Shown piece by piece: positions 61,720-64,000 of a stretch of 64,000 nt of DNA. Made by a program: the position numbers and the translations under genes. The number at the start of each line of letters is the position of its first letter. The first letter of the stretch is position 1. Below the pieces are notes generated by a model. That model was not told the DNA's origin and did no database searches. It saw nothing but the letters and a program-made list of their open reading frames with translations. Source of the stretch: Posidonia oceanica (Eukaryota; Streptophyta; Magnoliopsida; Alismatales; Posidoniaceae); the NCBI GenBank assembly GCA_037176725.1, contig JAZBRS010000020.1:94568501-94632500 (forward strand), read 5' to 3'.

Positions 61720-64000
61720 TGTTGACACTCTATTTTGACAGGCTGAATCGATTGGAATCTTCTGGTGGCTTCTGAACCCAAACCTAGGTCCAAACCTACA
61801 CCTTTCTCTTCCTCTTTCCCCTCAAAACAAGCCCAAACTCAACCTAGGATCACACCCATTTCCCAAACCCAAAAACTACCCAAAAACCATAGGAAAACTC
61901 ACCCTTCCTAAATTAGCAAACCCACCAAAAAGTCCTTAAAATTTCAAACCAAAACCACTCCCAAAAACCCTAGAAAACCTAGCTAAAACTACCCTTTTTC
62001 TACACCTCAAAACCCCTCCAAAAACCTTCAAAAATCCAAATCTAAACCCTTGGTCCAACACTAGAGACCATAGGCCACACACCCACCAAATTTTACCTCT
62101 TTTCAAAACCTCTACACCCTCCATTTACCCAAATTATCCTTTTCTCTCTCCTGGATTATTCTTTTCTCTCTCCTCTCTCTCTCTCCTGATTATCCTCCCT
62201 CTTTTCACTCCCTTCTCTCCCTTCTTCTTGCCTGGCTATGGGCCCACCTTGTGCATCTCTCTCTTCTGTATTTTATTTGCATTTTTATTCTATTTTTAGC
62301 TTATCCTTGATTTTCTAATATTTATTTTCCTTCCACTCCTTTCTTTCTCCTTTCCTCCTCCATTTCCTCCTTTTCTTTTTCCTTTTCCCTTTCTTTTCCT
62401 TTCTTCCACCTAATCCTTAAAAAACCTATAAAAACCTTAAAAAACCTTTAAAACTCTAAAACAAAAGAAAAACGAATCAAAATCCCAAAAAGAAGTAATT
62501 AAAAACTTAAACAAACAATTAAAAACAAAAACCTAATTGAATCCGACTAAAAAAGGGAAATTAAGAATGCCGTCTAAAAAATACAAAACAAACAAAAGAA
62601 AATGTTATAAAATTAGGTAAAAAACCAAAATATAATCAAAACAAAACAATATTAAAAACCTCATTAAAAATAATCAAAAACAAATCCTAAAAAAGAAGAA
62701 AACAATTAAGAATACTAAGACAAGTAATTAAAACAAATCTTAACTTAACAAATCTAAAAGAAACAATCAAAACCTAATGCAAGCCTAAAAACTTAACTAG
62801 AAAAGAAAAAGAAAAGGAAAAACTTAACTCAATTGAAAAATACTAAAAGAACTTAACAAACAAAATCAAAAAAAAAAAAACAAAACAATTTAAATAAGAC
62901 TTAAGAAAAAACTAAAAACTAAAAGACTAAAACTCCTCCTAATTAATTAAGAAGCAATCCATTAGAAGGCCTAAATAAAAATCCCAACTTAACAGGAAAA
63001 ACTTAACAAAGAAAACTTAACTAAAAAAACAATTAAAAAATGTAACAAACATTTAAACCAAATCAAATACAATTTAAAGAAAACTTCATTCCTAAAAACT
63101 TAAATCAAAACTAAAACTCCTTCTAACCCTAATTAATTCAAAAACAATCTTCAAAAACCTAATTAAAAACCCTAACTTAAAACAACTACTGTAAAACATT
63201 TTCAAATCTTTTTTTCTATTTTTCTTCTTCTCCCTTTCCTTTTCTTCCTTTCCTTTTCTTTTTCTTTCTTAATTTTTCTTCTCTCTTCTTCGGCCCAGGC
63301 CCACGACCGCTTCCACCCTCCTTTTCTTCCCTTCTTCTTCTTCCTCTCCCGCCTCCCTTTGGTTTCTTTTTTCTTCCTTCTTTTTTCTGCAACAACCACC
63401 TTCACCAATCGACAGCTCACCCATCCCAGGCTTGCCGTCCTTGTGCGCCGCACGACCTCTGCCCAGGCCGGACCAGCATGCGCTGCCTGCCTCAGCCGTG
63501 CGTCTGCCACCACCTCTCCTTGGCATTCAATTGCATCCAGGACCTGCAGACAAAAAAACCAGTAGAACCAATCTCACCCAACACTAGAAACATCATCCTC
63601 AGACTGCCCAGAATCTTCACCTTCTCCCTTGTGCATTCCCAGAGCAAGAGCCAGCTGGAGAGAACCCAAGTCACCCCTTTCCTCTGCCAGAAAAAACCAG
63701 ATTTTTCTCCTCTTCATCGGACTCCATTCTAGAACCGAAAACACCCTCCAAATCTCTCCCAATTCTTCCCCTAATCTCACCCGAACATCCAGCATTGCAC
63801 CCCCTCCATTCCACAACCCTTTCATCCCTGAAACCATCCCCGACCACCGGAAAATCCTCATAGAATCCAACAGCATCCTCCTCTAGAATTCCCTCTTACA
63901 TAGACCACCATTCCTCCTCAAAACCTACCCAGAAACTCACTGAAACTCCACCTTCTTAAACCACCCAAGCTTCCCCTCTAACCCTCACCACGGCCGGAAT
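61720..64000 (+). mobile_element. Start of another Tat/Ogre-type LTR (cut by window edge)
   Basis: Begins TGTTGACACTCTATTTTGACAGG with its second half resembling the start of the LTR at 18,116, but the body differs. C-rich AAACCC-like sequence (61,770-62,110), pyrimidine-rich tract (62,130-62,410), very A-rich tract (62,420-63,190), a second pyrimidine tract (63,200-63,400) and GC-richer sequence. No primer binding site before the window ends. No gene supported. Confidence 0.55.

Overview
This is a nuclear segment of a flowering plant, made almost entirely of nested and broken transposable elements around one ordinary gene. That gene encodes cytosolic ribosomal protein uL2 (RPL8): two exons on the minus strand (7,022-8,690) with a TATA box, site II (TGGGCY) motifs and a telo-box-like motif upstream. 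Its very GC-rich first exon against an AT-rich background hints at a monocot, but this is tentative.

The dominant architecture is a block next to RPL8 present three times in alternating orientation. Copy A (1-7,170) carries the RPL8 3' flank, an integrase fragment and three LTR pieces. Copy A' (8,934-26,500) is the reverse complement of A, starts head-to-head with RPL8 and runs further into an Athila-like element. It is interrupted by a 6.1 kb insert holding a dead hAT transposase and a Harbinger-like remnant (9,704-15,820). Copy A'' (45,231-57,740) is again in the orientation of A and ends in a scrambled RPL8 exon 2. Inside each copy the order is the same: RPL8 3' flank, a small 350 bp repeat, integrase fragment, Athila-type LTR piece, a 2.7 kb Tat/Ogre-type LTR with its primer binding site, then an Athila-like LTR inserted about 23 bp beyond that site. 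A' and A'' continue into a pol-less Athila-like internal region.

Between A' and A'' (about 26,812-45,230) lies a Tat-lineage Ty3 element. Its gag-protease-RT-RNase H-integrase polyprotein is on the minus strand and decayed, with two retropepsin-like modules and a G-patch. On the plus strand, beyond the end of pol, lie two intron-containing antisense genes. One is a broken plant-mobile-domain gene with a coiled-coil tail; the other is an apparently intact two-exon gene for a 426-residue protein with its own TATA box.

The right end (57,741-64,000) holds the inverted RPL8 piece, a proline-rich frame closed only by TAG codons, a complete solo Athila-like LTR and the start of another Tat/Ogre-type LTR. 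Two families of short palindromic motifs recur through the noncoding parts of these elements: GCGT..ACGC stem-loops in the Tat/Ogre types and GGCGCC-type palindromes in the Athila type. Most premature stops look like C-to-T decay of Gln, Arg or Trp codons. All similarity statements are by eye.
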